Shown here piece by piece: positions 32,704 to 40,827 of a DNA stretch of 64,000 nucleotides. The notes beneath the pieces are model-generated. The model did no database searches and was not told the DNA's origin. It saw nothing but the letters and a program-made list of their open reading frames with translations. A program made the translations under genes and the position numbers. Numbering within the stretch: position 1 is the first letter of the stretch; each line of letters begins with the position of its first letter. Location: the NCBI RefSeq assembly GCF_900111895.1, contig NZ_FOKB01000010.1, positions 1-64,000 of the forward strand, read 5' to 3'. Source of the DNA: Pseudomonas simiae. Its GTDB lineage: Bacteria > Pseudomonadota > Gammaproteobacteria > Pseudomonadales > Pseudomonadaceae.

Positions 32704-35313
32704 GTGCTTGAAGCCTACCGCAAACATATCGAAGAGCGTGCAGCCCTGGGTATTGTTCCCCAGCCGCTTAACGCCGAACAAACCGCAGGCCTGGTCGAGC
32801 TGCTGAAAAATCCTCCGGCTGGCGAAGAAGAATTCCTCGTTGACCTGATCACCAACCGCATTCCACCAGGCGTTGACGAAGCTGCCTACGTCAAGGCCGG
32901 TTTCCTGTCTGCCCTGGCCAAGGGCGAAGCCACTTCCCCCCTGATCGACAAGAAACGCGCCGTTGAACTGCTTGGCACCATGCAAGGCGGCTACAACATC
33001 GTGACCCTGGTTGAGCTGCTGGACGACGCCGCACTGGCTCCGGTCGCCGCCGCCCAACTCAAGCACACCCTGCTGATGTTCGATGCGTTCCACGACGTGG
33101 CTGAAAAAGCCAGGAACGGCAACGAACACGCCAAAGCCGTGATCCAGTCCTGGGCCGACGGCGAGTGGTTCCGCAACCGCCCTACCCTGGCCGACAAGAT
33201 CAGCCTGCGCGTCTTCAAGGTCACCGGCGAAACCAACACCGACGACCTGTCCCCGGCTCCTGATGCCTGGTCCCGTCCTGACATCCCGCTGCACGCCCTG
33301 GCCATGCTGAAAATGGCCCGTGAAGGCATCGTGCCGGATGAGCAAGGCAAGACCGGCCCGATGAAGCAGATCGAAGAGATGCGCGGCCAAGGCTTCCCGA
33401 TCGCCTACGTCGGTGACGTGGTCGGTACCGGTTCCTCGCGTAAATCCGCGACCAACTCCGTACTGTGGTTCTTCGGCGACGACGTGCCTTACGTGCCGAA
33501 CAAGCGCGCCGGCGGCTTCTGCTTCGGCAGCAAGATCGCTCCAATCTTCTACAACACCATGGAAGATGCTGGCGCACTGCCAATCGAGTTCGACGTTACC
33601 AACATGAACATGGGCGACGTGATCGACCTGTACCCGCATGCTGGCAAAGTCTGCAAGCACGGTACCGATGAAGTCATCACCACCTTCGAAATGAAGACCC
33701 CGGTGCTGTTGGACGAAGTCCGCGCCGGCGGTCGTATCCCGCTGATCATCGGTCGCGGCCTGACCGACAAGGCCCGTGCCGAGCTGGGCCTGGGCCCAAC
33801 CGATCTGTTCAAGCTGCCGGAAGCGCCTGTCGACACCGGCAAAGGCTTCACCCTGGCACAGAAAATGGTCGGCAAGGCCTGCGGTCTGCCAGAAGGCAAA
33901 GGCGTTCGTCCTGGCACCTACTGCGAACCGAAGATGACCACCGTGGGTTCCCAGGACACCACCGGTCCGATGACCCGTGACGAACTGAAAGACCTGGCGT
34001 GCCTGGGCTTCTCGACCGATCTGGTGATGCAGTCGTTCTGCCACACCGCGGCCTATCCAAAGCCGATCGACGTGACCACCCACCACACCCTGCCTGACTT
34101 CATCATGACCCGTGGCGGTGTATCCCTGCGTCCAGGCGACGGCATCATCCACAGCTGGCTGAACCGCATGCTGCTGCCGGATACCGTCGGCACCGGTGGT
34201 GACTCCCACACCCGTTTCCCGATGGGCATCTCGTTCCCGGCCGGTTCCGGTCTGGTCGCGTTCGCCGCAGCCACTGGCGTCATGCCACTGGACATGCCGG
34301 AATCGATCCTGGTGCGTTTCAAAGGCAAAATGAAACCTGGCATCACCCTGCGTGACCTGGTTCATGCCATTCCTTACTACGCGATCCAGTCGGGTCTGCT
34401 GACCGTAGAGAAGAAAGGCAAGAAGAACGCCTTCTCCGGCCGCATCCTGGAAATCGAAGGCCTGAACGACCTGACACTGGAGCAGGCTTTCGAGCTGTCC
34501 GACGCCTCGGCTGAACGTTCGGCTGCCGGTTGCACCATCAAGCTGTCGAAAGAGTCGATCACCGAGTACCTGAACTCCAACATCACCCTGCTGCGCTGGA
34601 TGATCGGTGAAGGCTACGGTGACCCACGTACCCTGGAACGTCGCGCCCAAGCGATGGAAGCCTGGGTCAAGAACCCTGAGCTGATGGAAGCCGATGCCGA
34701 CGCGGAATACGCTGAAATCATCGAAATCGACTTGGCCGAGATCAACGAGCCGATCCTCTGCGCACCGAACGATCCGGACGATGCCCGTCTGCTGTCGAGC
34801 GTTGCCGGCGAGAAGATCGACGAAGTGTTCATCGGTTCGTGCATGACCAACATCGGTCACTTCCGCGCGGCCGGTAAGCTGCTGGAGCAAGTCAAGGGCC
34901 AGCTGCCTACCCGTCTGTGGCTGTCGCCTCCGACCAAGATGGACGCTCACCAACTGACCGAAGAAGGCTACTACGGCATCTACGGCAAGGCTGGCGCGCG
35001 CATGGAAATGCCGGGCTGCTCGCTGTGCATGGGTAACCAGGCACGTGTAGAACCGAACTCGACCGTTGTGTCGACGTCGACCCGTAACTTCCCGAACCGT
35101 CTGGGTGACGGCGCTAACGTCTACCTGGCTTCGGCCGAGCTGGCGGCAGTAGCTTCTACCCTGGGTCGCCTGCCGACCGTCGAAGAGTACATGGGCTACG
35201 CAGCGAAACTGGACACCATGGCCAGTGACGTCTACCGCTACCTGAACTTCGATCAGATCGCTGAGTTCCGCAAGATCGCAGCAAGCGCCAACATCCCGGT
35301 GATTCAAGCCTAA
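32704..35313 (+). CDS. acnB: Aconitate hydratase B
   Basis: An 869-residue bifunctional aconitase B/2-methylisocitrate dehydratase of the citric acid cycle. It starts VLEAYRKHIEERAALG at a GTG codon (32704), matching the usual AcnB N-terminus; the open frame extends back to 32677 but that adds nothing AcnB-like. Swivel and HEAT-like N-terminal domains are followed by the catalytic domain with the [4Fe-4S] ligands FIGSCMTNIGHF and GCSLCMGNQARV and the GTGGDSHTRFPMGISFPAGS block. Codon use is strongly biased (CTG, CGT, ACC, AAC), as in highly expressed genes. It is followed by a strong terminator and preceded by a long structured leader. Confidence 0.97.
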   Translation: MLEAYRKHIEERAALGIVPQPLNAEQTAGLVELLKNPPAGEEEFLVDLITNRIPPGVDEAAYVKAGFLSALAKGEATSPLIDKKRAVELLGTMQGGYNIVTLVELLDDAALAPVAAAQLKHTLLMFDAFHDVAEKARNGNEHAKAVIQSWADGEWFRNRPTLADKISLRVFKVTGETNTDDLSPAPDAWSRPDIPLHALAMLKMAREGIVPDEQGKTGPMKQIEEMRGQGFPIAYVGDVVGTGSSRKSATNSVLWFFGDDVPYVPNKRAGGFCFGSKIAPIFYNTMEDAGALPIEFDVTNMNMGDVIDLYPHAGKVCKHGTDEVITTFEMKTPVLLDEVRAGGRIPLIIGRGLTDKARAELGLGPTDLFKLPEAPVDTGKGFTLAQKMVGKACGLPEGKGVRPGTYCEPKMTTVGSQDTTGPMTRDELKDLACLGFSTDLVMQSFCHTAAYPKPIDVTTHHTLPDFIMTRGGVSLRPGDGIIHSWLNRMLLPDTVGTGGDSHTRFPMGISFPAGSGLVAFAAATGVMPLDMPESILVRFKGKMKPGITLRDLVHAIPYYAIQSGLLTVEKKGKKNAFSGRILEIEGLNDLTLEQAFELSDASAERSAAGCTIKLSKESITEYLNSNITLLRWMIGEGYGDPRTLERRAQAMEAWVKNPELMEADADAEYAEIIEIDLAEINEPILCAPNDPDDARLLSSVAGEKIDEVFIGSCMTNIGHFRAAGKLLEQVKGQLPTRLWLSPPTKMDAHQLTEEGYYGIYGKAGARMEMPGCSLCMGNQARVEPNSTVVSTSTRNFPNRLGDGANVYLASAELAAVASTLGRLPTVEEYMGYAAKLDTMASDVYRYLNFDQIAEFRKIAASANIPVIQA

Positions 35314-35327
35314 GGGTGTGTTGACAT

Positions 35328-35365
35328 AAAAAACGCCGCGTATCGCAAGGTACGCGGCGTTTTTT
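35328..35365. terminator. Rho-independent terminator of acnB
   Basis: AAAAAACGCCGCGTA and TACGCGGCGTTTTTT form a 15-bp stem with an 8-base loop, beginning 15 bases after the stop codon. The A-rich left arm means it could also stop transcription from the other strand. Confidence 0.92.
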
Positions 35366-35404
35366 TATGCCTGCAAAACAGCATCGGCAACACCCTAAAC
35401 CAAC

Positions 35405-35486
35405 TGTGGGAGCGGGCTTGCCCGCGAATGCGGTGTATCAGTGATGTGGCTGATACACCGCATTCGCGAGCAAGCCCGCTCCCACA
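35405..35486. repeat. Paired REP element (REPIN-like)
   Basis: TGTGGGAGCGGGCTTGCCCG and CGAGCAAGCCCGCTCCCACA flank an inner palindrome (CGGTGTATCAG / CTGATACACCG), so the whole 82 bases form one long, nearly perfect hairpin between acnB and the convergent permease gene. Confidence 0.88.
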
Positions 35487-35523
35487 TTTTTAACCCTGCG
35501 CAGTCGGATAGACCGCATCAGGC

Positions 35524-36801
35524 TCAAGCAAAAAGCGAATAAACCACTGCAGTGATCGCCACCAGACCAACCGCCGTGACAAACACATTGGACGCCTGCC
35601 CACGGTACTTGGCCATGGCCGGCACCTTGCGGATGGCATACATCGGCATCAGGAACAGGATCGAAGCAATGATCGGACCGCCCAGCGCCTCAATCATGCC
35701 GAGAATGCTTGGGTTCAATGTCGCCACAATCCAGCACACCACCAGCATGAAGGCGGCGGTCATGCGATCCAGGCGCTTCGCACCCGGACGACGACCCGTC
35801 TTCAACACCAGGCCCTTGAGGCCTTCACTGGCACCGATGTAATGCCCCAGGAACGACTTGGTAATCGCCACAAACGCGATCAAGGGGGCTGCGAACTCGA
35901 TGGTCGGGTTATTGAAGTGGTTGGCCAGGTACGACAGGATCGACAGGTTCTGTGCCTTCGCCTCGGCCAGTTGCGCCGGCGACAGGGTCAGCACGCAGCT
36001 GAACACGAAGAACAGCACCATCACCACCATCAACAGATGCGCGCGGGACAGGATCTGCGAGCTGCGCTCATCGGCATGGATGCCGTACTGGCGCTTCTGG
36101 TCCACCGCGAAGGCCGAGATGATCGGCGAGTGGTTGAATGAGAACACCATCACCGGGATCGCCAGCCACAAGGTGTTAAGCAGGGCGGACGGCGTCGGGA
36201 CCTGACTGGCGGTGCTGAGGATGCCGCCATTCCAGTGCGGGATCAGGTAAACCGCCAGGAACAGCAAGGCGACGATAAACGGGTACACCATCAAGCTCAT
36301 GGCCTTGACGATCACTTGCTCGCCGCAACGCACCACGGCCAGCAGGCCGAGGATCAGCACGAACGACAGGATCGCCCGTGGCGGCGGCATGATGTGCAGT
36401 TGATGCTCCATGAAGCTGGCGACCGTGTTGGTCAACGCGACGCTGTAGATCAGCAGGATTGGGAAGATCGCGAAGAAGTACAGCAACGTAATCAGCGCGC
36501 CGGCCTTGATGCCGAAATGTTCTTCGACAACGTCAGTGATGTCCGAGCCTTCACGGCCAGACAGCACGAAACGGGTCAGGCCACGGTGGGCGAAGAAGGT
36601 CATCGGGAACGCCAGCAACGCAAGGATTACCAGGGGCCAGAAGCCGCCCAGGCCGGCGTTGATCGGCAGGAACAAGGTACCGGCGCCAATAGCGGTGCCG
36701 AACAGGCCAAGCATCCAGGTGGTGTCCTGGCGGCTCCAGCTCGTGAGGGTTGCAGGTGTCGTTGCATAGCGTTCGTCGACGCTATTGGCCTGATCATTCA
36801 T
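35524..36801 (-). CDS. Serine/threonine permease, HAAAP family (SdaC/TdcC-like)
   Basis: A 425-residue inner-membrane permease with about 11 hydrophobic segments. SWSRQDTTWMLGLFGTAIGA, GTLFLPINAGLGGFWPL and NHSPIISAFAVDQKRQYG are typical of the hydroxy/aromatic amino acid permease family, SdaC/TdcC branch, which imports serine or threonine with protons or sodium. ATG 36801 (MNDQANSV) is taken as start; an in-frame start lies six codons upstream. No serine deaminase gene is adjacent. Confidence 0.85.
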   Translation of the reverse strand: MNDQANSVDERYATTPATLTSWSRQDTTWMLGLFGTAIGAGTLFLPINAGLGGFWPLVILALLAFPMTFFAHRGLTRFVLSGREGSDITDVVEEHFGIKAGALITLLYFFAIFPILLIYSVALTNTVASFMEHQLHIMPPPRAILSFVLILGLLAVVRCGEQVIVKAMSLMVYPFIVALLFLAVYLIPHWNGGILSTASQVPTPSALLNTLWLAIPVMVFSFNHSPIISAFAVDQKRQYGIHADERSSQILSRAHLLMVVMVLFFVFSCVLTLSPAQLAEAKAQNLSILSYLANHFNNPTIEFAAPLIAFVAITKSFLGHYIGASEGLKGLVLKTGRRPGAKRLDRMTAAFMLVVCWIVATLNPSILGMIEALGGPIIASILFLMPMYAIRKVPAMAKYRGQASNVFVTAVGLVAITAVVYSLFA

Positions 36802-37248
36802 CCGGTCGGATCTCCGCATTTACATAGCCGGGACGAGTCAGAAAAACCTGACAGGCAGCGCCCCGACCATAGAAGGGCCGTGATTGTCCGGGATTCTCTT
36901 GAATAAGCAAAGACTTAGCTGAGGAACGGTGTACCGGTGCAGGCGCTCGAGGGCCGCCATAAGCGAAGGTTGCGGGCATGCCAACATCATTTGGCGCGAG
37001 CGGAAAGTGCTCTTCACGGCTGCACCCAAGTCGTCGCGTTTAAACTGAACTTGGCCTATTTAGAGAATCGGCCTACAACCCAATCAGACGCAAATAGCTA
37101 TCCAACTAAAATAATAAGCAAAGTGCGGCGTTAATTGTTACACAACCCTACATAGTCATTGAGCAACCACCCACGTTGAAACTAATATCACCCGCAGCAG
37201 ACCCCACAAAAAACAACGTCGCTTATTGAAAACAACAGGAATTCGACA
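36802..37248. other. 447-base intergenic region without a supported gene
   Basis: This separates the permease (-) from the DUF4822-like gene (+). The right half is A/T-rich (TAAAATAATAAGCAAAGTGC, around 37107) and should hold the plus-strand promoter. A short dyad GTCAG-AAAAAC-CTGAC sits at 36837-36852 upstream of the permease. The open frames here show no protein-like features. Confidence 0.5.
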
Positions 37249-37749
37249 ATGCGAAGATTTAAATGTGTGCTCATCAGTCTGTTACTCTCATGCATGTTCA
37301 GCGCGCACGCCAATAGTGCAGAACAGCTGGAACCTGAAGCGGACATTCAAGCGCTGGCCTCTTCTGCGCAATGGTTGACCACCAAAGTCTATGTTGAGGG
37401 GGAACCGGACAAAGACGTCAAGGCCAACTACCCCGGCGTCGTTGGCATATCAATGTGGGATCCACTGCGCAATCGCTATGAATTCTTCTACACCGACACC
37501 GGCCGTTCAAAGCATGCCGATGGCGGCGGCGGGTATTTCATGGTCACGGGAGACCGCAAGACCCATATCCTGTTCCCTGATCTCGGCCCGAATAGAACAA
37601 TCGTCAGGCGCCTGGAGAAACTTGATAACCGTGAATTCACTTACTCTCGCGAAGTACCGCGCAACATGATCCCCACGCAACCGCCCGTACGCATCTATGT
37701 CGTGCACGCCCCCTATAAAGGCCCAATCAAGACCGCCATGTCGAATTAA
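37249..37749 (+). CDS. Exported DUF4822-like protein
   Basis: A 166-residue protein with a signal peptide (residues about 1-24, ending ANSAEQ). It resembles DUF4822 from memory: W...T.VY, a GISMWDPLRNRYEFFYTDTG block, GYFMVTGDRKTHILFPD, EFTYSREVPRN and a final VVHAPYKGP. The family is usually lipoprotein-like or periplasmic with no known function. Here there is no lipobox. It is followed 44 bases later by another small exported protein, probably in the same transcript. A/T content around the start is higher than in neighbouring genes. Confidence 0.75.
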   Translation: MRRFKCVLISLLLSCMFSAHANSAEQLEPEADIQALASSAQWLTTKVYVEGEPDKDVKANYPGVVGISMWDPLRNRYEFFYTDTGRSKHADGGGGYFMVTGDRKTHILFPDLGPNRTIVRRLEKLDNREFTYSREVPRNMIPTQPPVRIYVVHAPYKGPIKTAMSN

Positions 37750-37793
37750 TCAAACATCGCCAATACAAACAACAATGAGCAAGGTGCCCAATC

Positions 37794-38237
37794 ATGAATA
37801 AAAGTAACCCTCTCCATTTATTGTTATTACCTGCACTACTGGCCGCCGCGCTATTGCCAGTTTCAGCAACTGCACAAACCGCTGTTGCGCTGAATGAAAA
37901 GACTACGCCCATCACTGCCGATAACGCCGTCATGTTGACCGTATTTCTTAAACATGATCAATCCCGCCCCTTGGGCGAGTTAAAAACGCAACTGGCCAGG
38001 CAAGCGTTCCACGCGGTATTTCCACCGCCCGGGGTGGAAGTACTGAGTTGGAACATCACCATGGGCATTGGACAGGTCGTCGTGCTCCGTCTCCCGGCCT
38101 CGCGCCTGGCAGAGGTCAACCTGGCAATCGAAAACAGCGCGTGGGGGGTGTACACCACGGAATTTTTTCCTACCTACAATTTCATGCCTATTGCACAGGC
38201 AGAGCAAGACAAGGCGCGACGCAGCGCCCAACAGTGA
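37794..38237 (+). CDS. Small exported conserved hypothetical protein
   Basis: A 147-residue protein with a clear signal peptide (about residues 1-28, ending SATAQT). The mature part has VMLTVFLKHDQSRPLGELK, PPPGVEVLSWNITMGIGQVV and AWGVYTTEFFPTYNFMPIA, a pattern I recall from conserved hypothetical proteins of proteobacteria, sometimes likened to ferredoxin-like alpha/beta barrel dimers. No function can be assigned. It lies 44 bases downstream of the DUF4822-like gene, suggesting an operon. Confidence 0.75.
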   Translation: MNKSNPLHLLLLPALLAAALLPVSATAQTAVALNEKTTPITADNAVMLTVFLKHDQSRPLGELKTQLARQAFHAVFPPPGVEVLSWNITMGIGQVVVLRLPASRLAEVNLAIENSAWGVYTTEFFPTYNFMPIAQAEQDKARRSAQQ

Positions 38238-38250
38238 TCGCCTGACAGCG

Positions 38251-38281
38251 GTTGCGCCCCAATGCGCAAAAGGGGCGCAAC
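38251..38281. other. Stem-loop after the exported-protein pair
   Basis: GTTGCGCCCC and GGGGCGCAAC form a perfect 10-bp stem with an 11-base loop, 13 bases after the stop codon. No T run follows, so it is a transcript-stabilising or weak termination structure rather than a standard intrinsic terminator. Confidence 0.6.
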
Positions 38282-38388
38282 GGAGCGGCCTCTCGGGAAT
38301 AATACATGCCCGCATAAATCTATTTAAGAATGGCACCCATTCCTGTAGTTTTCATACAGCACCCGCCCTTCTTCCTGTGAGCCCTGCC

Positions 38389-38982
38389 ATGCCTCGCGTT
38401 TCACGCAAACAAGCCGAACTCAACCGCGAAATCATCGTCGAGGCCGCCACGCACCTGTTTCGCGAACGCGGCTTGCACGGTATCAGCCTGTCGGACGTCA
38501 TGGCTGCAGCCGGCCTGACCCACGGCGGTTTCTACGGGCACTTCGCCTCCAAGGAAGCCCTCGCCACCGAAGCTTGCCAGCAGGCATTCGAGCAAGCGAA
38601 CTTGGGCTGGCAGGCAAAAATCGATCGCAGCGTAGATCAGCAGGCGGCCCGTGAGGCCGTGATGGGGCCTTATTTGACCGCCACCCATCGCGATAACCCC
38701 GGAGACGGCTGCCCAGTGTCGGCATTCGCCCCGGACATGTGCCATGAGCCGGCCGACACGGCCTTGCAACATACGTTTATCGAAGGCGTCGAAAAGTCGC
38801 TGGATATATTCGCGCAGTTGCACGATGAAGACCGCCAGGGCCTGCTCGCAAAGTACGCAATGATGATCGGAGCAGTGACACTGGCACGTGCGACACGTGG
38901 CAATGACCTGTCGGATGAATTCCTGATTGCTGCACGAAAGGCCCTGTTACCCGTTGACAGCCCTTCACCCGTCCCAGCATGA
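38389..38982 (+). CDS. TetR/AcrR family regulator
   Basis: A 197-residue repressor. The N-terminal HTH (residues about 8-55) reads NREIIVEAATHLFRERGLHG, then LSDVMAAAGLTHGGFYGHFA, a form typical of the TetR subgroup with C-terminal domain similar to AcuR/NemR. The ligand domain includes DGCPVSAFAPDMCHEP, with cysteines that could sense electrophiles; this is speculative. ATG 38389 starts the HTH, and the frame is open much further upstream (38068), overlapping the previous gene out of frame. The target may be the downstream genes or itself. Confidence 0.85.
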   Translation: MPRVSRKQAELNREIIVEAATHLFRERGLHGISLSDVMAAAGLTHGGFYGHFASKEALATEACQQAFEQANLGWQAKIDRSVDQQAAREAVMGPYLTATHRDNPGDGCPVSAFAPDMCHEPADTALQHTFIEGVEKSLDIFAQLHDEDRQGLLAKYAMMIGAVTLARATRGNDLSDEFLIAARKALLPVDSPSPVPA

Positions 38983-38989
38983 TCGGCCC

Positions 38990-39076
38990 ATGAACCTTAT
39001 CCAGCTCGCCCTCACCCGTACCACCACCACAACCGCTTCCGGCGGGTCGCGCGGTGGCTGTGAGTGCTTGAGCTAG
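38990..39076 (+). CDS. Candidate threonine-rich leader peptide
   Basis: A 28-codon frame beginning MNLIQLALTRTTTTT, with six threonine codons in a seven-codon window (39014-39034), ending with TAG at 39074-39076. It is followed within 25 bases by a strong terminator hairpin and then by the cysteine hydrolase gene. This is the layout of amino-acid attenuation leaders (thr, ilv, his). No strong Shine-Dalgarno sequence is seen, so translation is uncertain, and the link to a cysteine hydrolase is unexplained. Confidence 0.4.
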   Translation: MNLIQLALTRTTTTTASGGSRGGCECLS

Positions 39077-39128
39077 ACACTTCACAGATTCAACCCAAGG
39101 CCCCGCCAGCAATGGACGGGGCCTTTTT
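39058..39128 (+). terminator. Terminator with possible competing antiterminator (attenuator-like)
   Basis: AAGGCCCCG (39097-39105) and CGGGGCCTT (39117-39125), followed by TTTTT overlapping the stem end, form a standard intrinsic terminator. GGCGGG at 39041-39046, within the leader frame, can pair with CCCGCC at 39102-39107 and disrupt it. An intermediate hairpin (39058-39066 with 39078-39087, one bulge) spans the leader stop codon. The terminator could simply end the TetR transcript. Confidence 0.7.
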
Positions 39129-39166
39129 ATTGCTCCGTCCATGTGGCAATCACAAGGAGCAACACC

Positions 39167-39691
39167 ATGGCTGACGCCCTGCTGATCATCGACATGCAAA
39201 CCGGTTTATACGACGGTCCGGAAAAACCCTTCGAGCGCGAACGCGTACTCGCCACCCTCAACCAATTGATAGCACGCGCGCGCGATGCCGGCGCCCCGAT
39301 CTTCGTGGCTCGCCACACCGGCCCGGCCGGCTCACCGATTGAAGCCGGCAGCCCGCTCTGGCAGCTGTGGCATGAACTGGAGGTAGACGAATCCCGCGAT
39401 CACCTGTTCAACAAGACCCGCCCCAGTTGCTTCCTGGGCACGGACCTGGAACAGCAATTGAGAGCTGCGCGGGTCAATGAGCTGGTGATTGCAGGCATGA
39501 AAACCCAGTTCTGCATCGACACCACCTGCCGGGTCGCCGTGGAACTGGGGTTTTCGGTGGTACTGCCAGAAGACGGCCATACCTGCATGGACACGCCGGC
39601 GCTGAAGGCCGAGGCGATTATCGAACACCACAATGCCACCCTGGCCGGCGCGTTTGTGACGCGTGCAAGCGCCGTCGAGATCAGCTTCTGA
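39167..39691 (+). CDS. Isochorismatase-like cysteine hydrolase
   Basis: A 174-residue alpha/beta hydrolase of the isochorismatase/nicotinamidase family. The catalytic triad is seen as D in LLIIDMQTGLYDG, K in LFNKTRPSCFLGTDL, and the nucleophilic Cys in AGMKTQFCIDTTCRVAVELG. It probably hydrolyses an amide or similar bond in the cytoplasm; the substrate is unknown. AAGGAG at 39154-39159 is a strong ribosome binding site for ATG 39167. A terminator-like hairpin lies directly upstream. Confidence 0.88.
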   Translation: MADALLIIDMQTGLYDGPEKPFERERVLATLNQLIARARDAGAPIFVARHTGPAGSPIEAGSPLWQLWHELEVDESRDHLFNKTRPSCFLGTDLEQQLRAARVNELVIAGMKTQFCIDTTCRVAVELGFSVVLPEDGHTCMDTPALKAEAIIEHHNATLAGAFVTRASAVEISF

Positions 39692-39744
39692 GCGCTCAAA
39701 TACGGCATACTCAGCCCCTCAAACCCTTCAGGAAGAGCCTTCCG

Positions 39745-40698
39745 ATGACCGCCACTGTTCTGGTCCTGGTTGAAACCATCAATGAATACCTGCCCATCAT
39801 CGAGGGCAACGACTTTCATGTGATTCTGGCACCGACACCCGCCGAACGCGCCGAAGCCATCAAGGCCCACGGCAGCCAGATCAAGGCCGTGCTGACCCGT
39901 GGCCCGCTGGGCTTGTACGCCGAGGAAATCGCCGCCCTGCCCCAGCTGGAAATCATCTGCGTGATCGGTGCCGGCTACGAACACGTAGACCTGCAAGCCG
40001 CCAGCAATCGCGGGATCGTCGTGACCAATGGCGCAGGGGTGAATGCGCCATCGGTGGCCGATCACGCCATGGCATTACTGCTCTCGCTGGTGCGCGGCAT
40101 CCCGCAGACCGACGTCGCCGTACGCCGCGGTGAATGGCCCAAGGTGATGCGCCCGTCCCTGGGCGGCAAGCAACTGGGCATCCTCGGCCTGGGTGCGGTG
40201 GGCCTGGAAATCGCCAAGCGTGCGTCCCAGGGCTTCGGCATGGAGGTGAGTTATCACAACCGCCAGCCACGCGACGACGTCGACTACACCTACTGCGCCA
40301 CGGCGGTGGAACTGGCGCGCACCTCGGATTTCCTGATCCTGGCCACGCCCGGTGGCGCCAGCACGCGCCACCTGATCGATCGCCACGCCTTGGATGCGCT
40401 TGGCCCGAACGGCTACCTGGTCAACATCGGCCGTGGCAGCGTAGTGGTGACCGCCGACCTGGTCGCCGCCCTTGAACAACGCCGCATCGGTGGCGCAGCA
40501 CTGGATGTGTTCGACGACGAACCCCAAGTGCCCGATGCTCTCAAGAAGCTCAGCAATACCGTGCTCACTTCGCATGTGGCCGGCTTGTCGCCAGAGGCCG
40601 CCCACGACACTGTGCAGCGCGTGGCCGACAACCTGGTGGAATACTTCGCCGGCCGCCCGGTGCTCACGCCGGTCGCCCTGCCCCCGCCCACTAAATGA
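39745..40698 (+). CDS. D-2-hydroxyacid dehydrogenase (glyoxylate/hydroxypyruvate reductase-like)
   Basis: A 317-residue NAD(P)-dependent dehydrogenase. The Rossmann motif is LGILGLGAVGLEIAKRA. Catalytic residues are visible: Arg in VNIGRGSVV, Glu in DVFDDEPQVPDA and His in TSHVAGLSPEA. The family reduces glyoxylate, hydroxypyruvate or other 2-ketoacids. After the Rossmann beta-2 strand comes HNRQPR, an Arg-containing loop consistent with NADPH preference (inference). It follows the cysteine hydrolase by 53 bases. Confidence 0.88.
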   Translation: MTATVLVLVETINEYLPIIEGNDFHVILAPTPAERAEAIKAHGSQIKAVLTRGPLGLYAEEIAALPQLEIICVIGAGYEHVDLQAASNRGIVVTNGAGVNAPSVADHAMALLLSLVRGIPQTDVAVRRGEWPKVMRPSLGGKQLGILGLGAVGLEIAKRASQGFGMEVSYHNRQPRDDVDYTYCATAVELARTSDFLILATPGGASTRHLIDRHALDALGPNGYLVNIGRGSVVVTADLVAALEQRRIGGAALDVFDDEPQVPDALKKLSNTVLTSHVAGLSPEAAHDTVQRVADNLVEYFAGRPVLTPVALPPPTK

Positions 40699-40827
40699 CC
40701 GATCAGGCACGCTGATCATCGTCCAACACGCTAACCTATTAAGCCGCCCCGACCTTGTCGCTGGGCGGTGGTGCGCATTAGATTAGGAAATAGTCCGAGG
40801 CCTTTAGAATAAGCAGAAGGGATAAGC

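Noticed and set aside
32656..35307. 883-codon open frame antisense to acnB
   Set aside because: It is the complement of a highly conserved gene with strong codon bias; high third-position G+C keeps the antisense frame open. The translation is rich in Val, Gln, His and Arg with no domain.
36937..37134. 65-codon frame upstream of the DUF4822-like gene
   Set aside because: No ribosome binding site and poor composition; it overlaps the A/T-rich promoter region.
38251..38281. Hairpin considered as a rho-independent terminator
   Set aside because: The following bases are G/C-rich with no T run, so it is listed only as a stem-loop.
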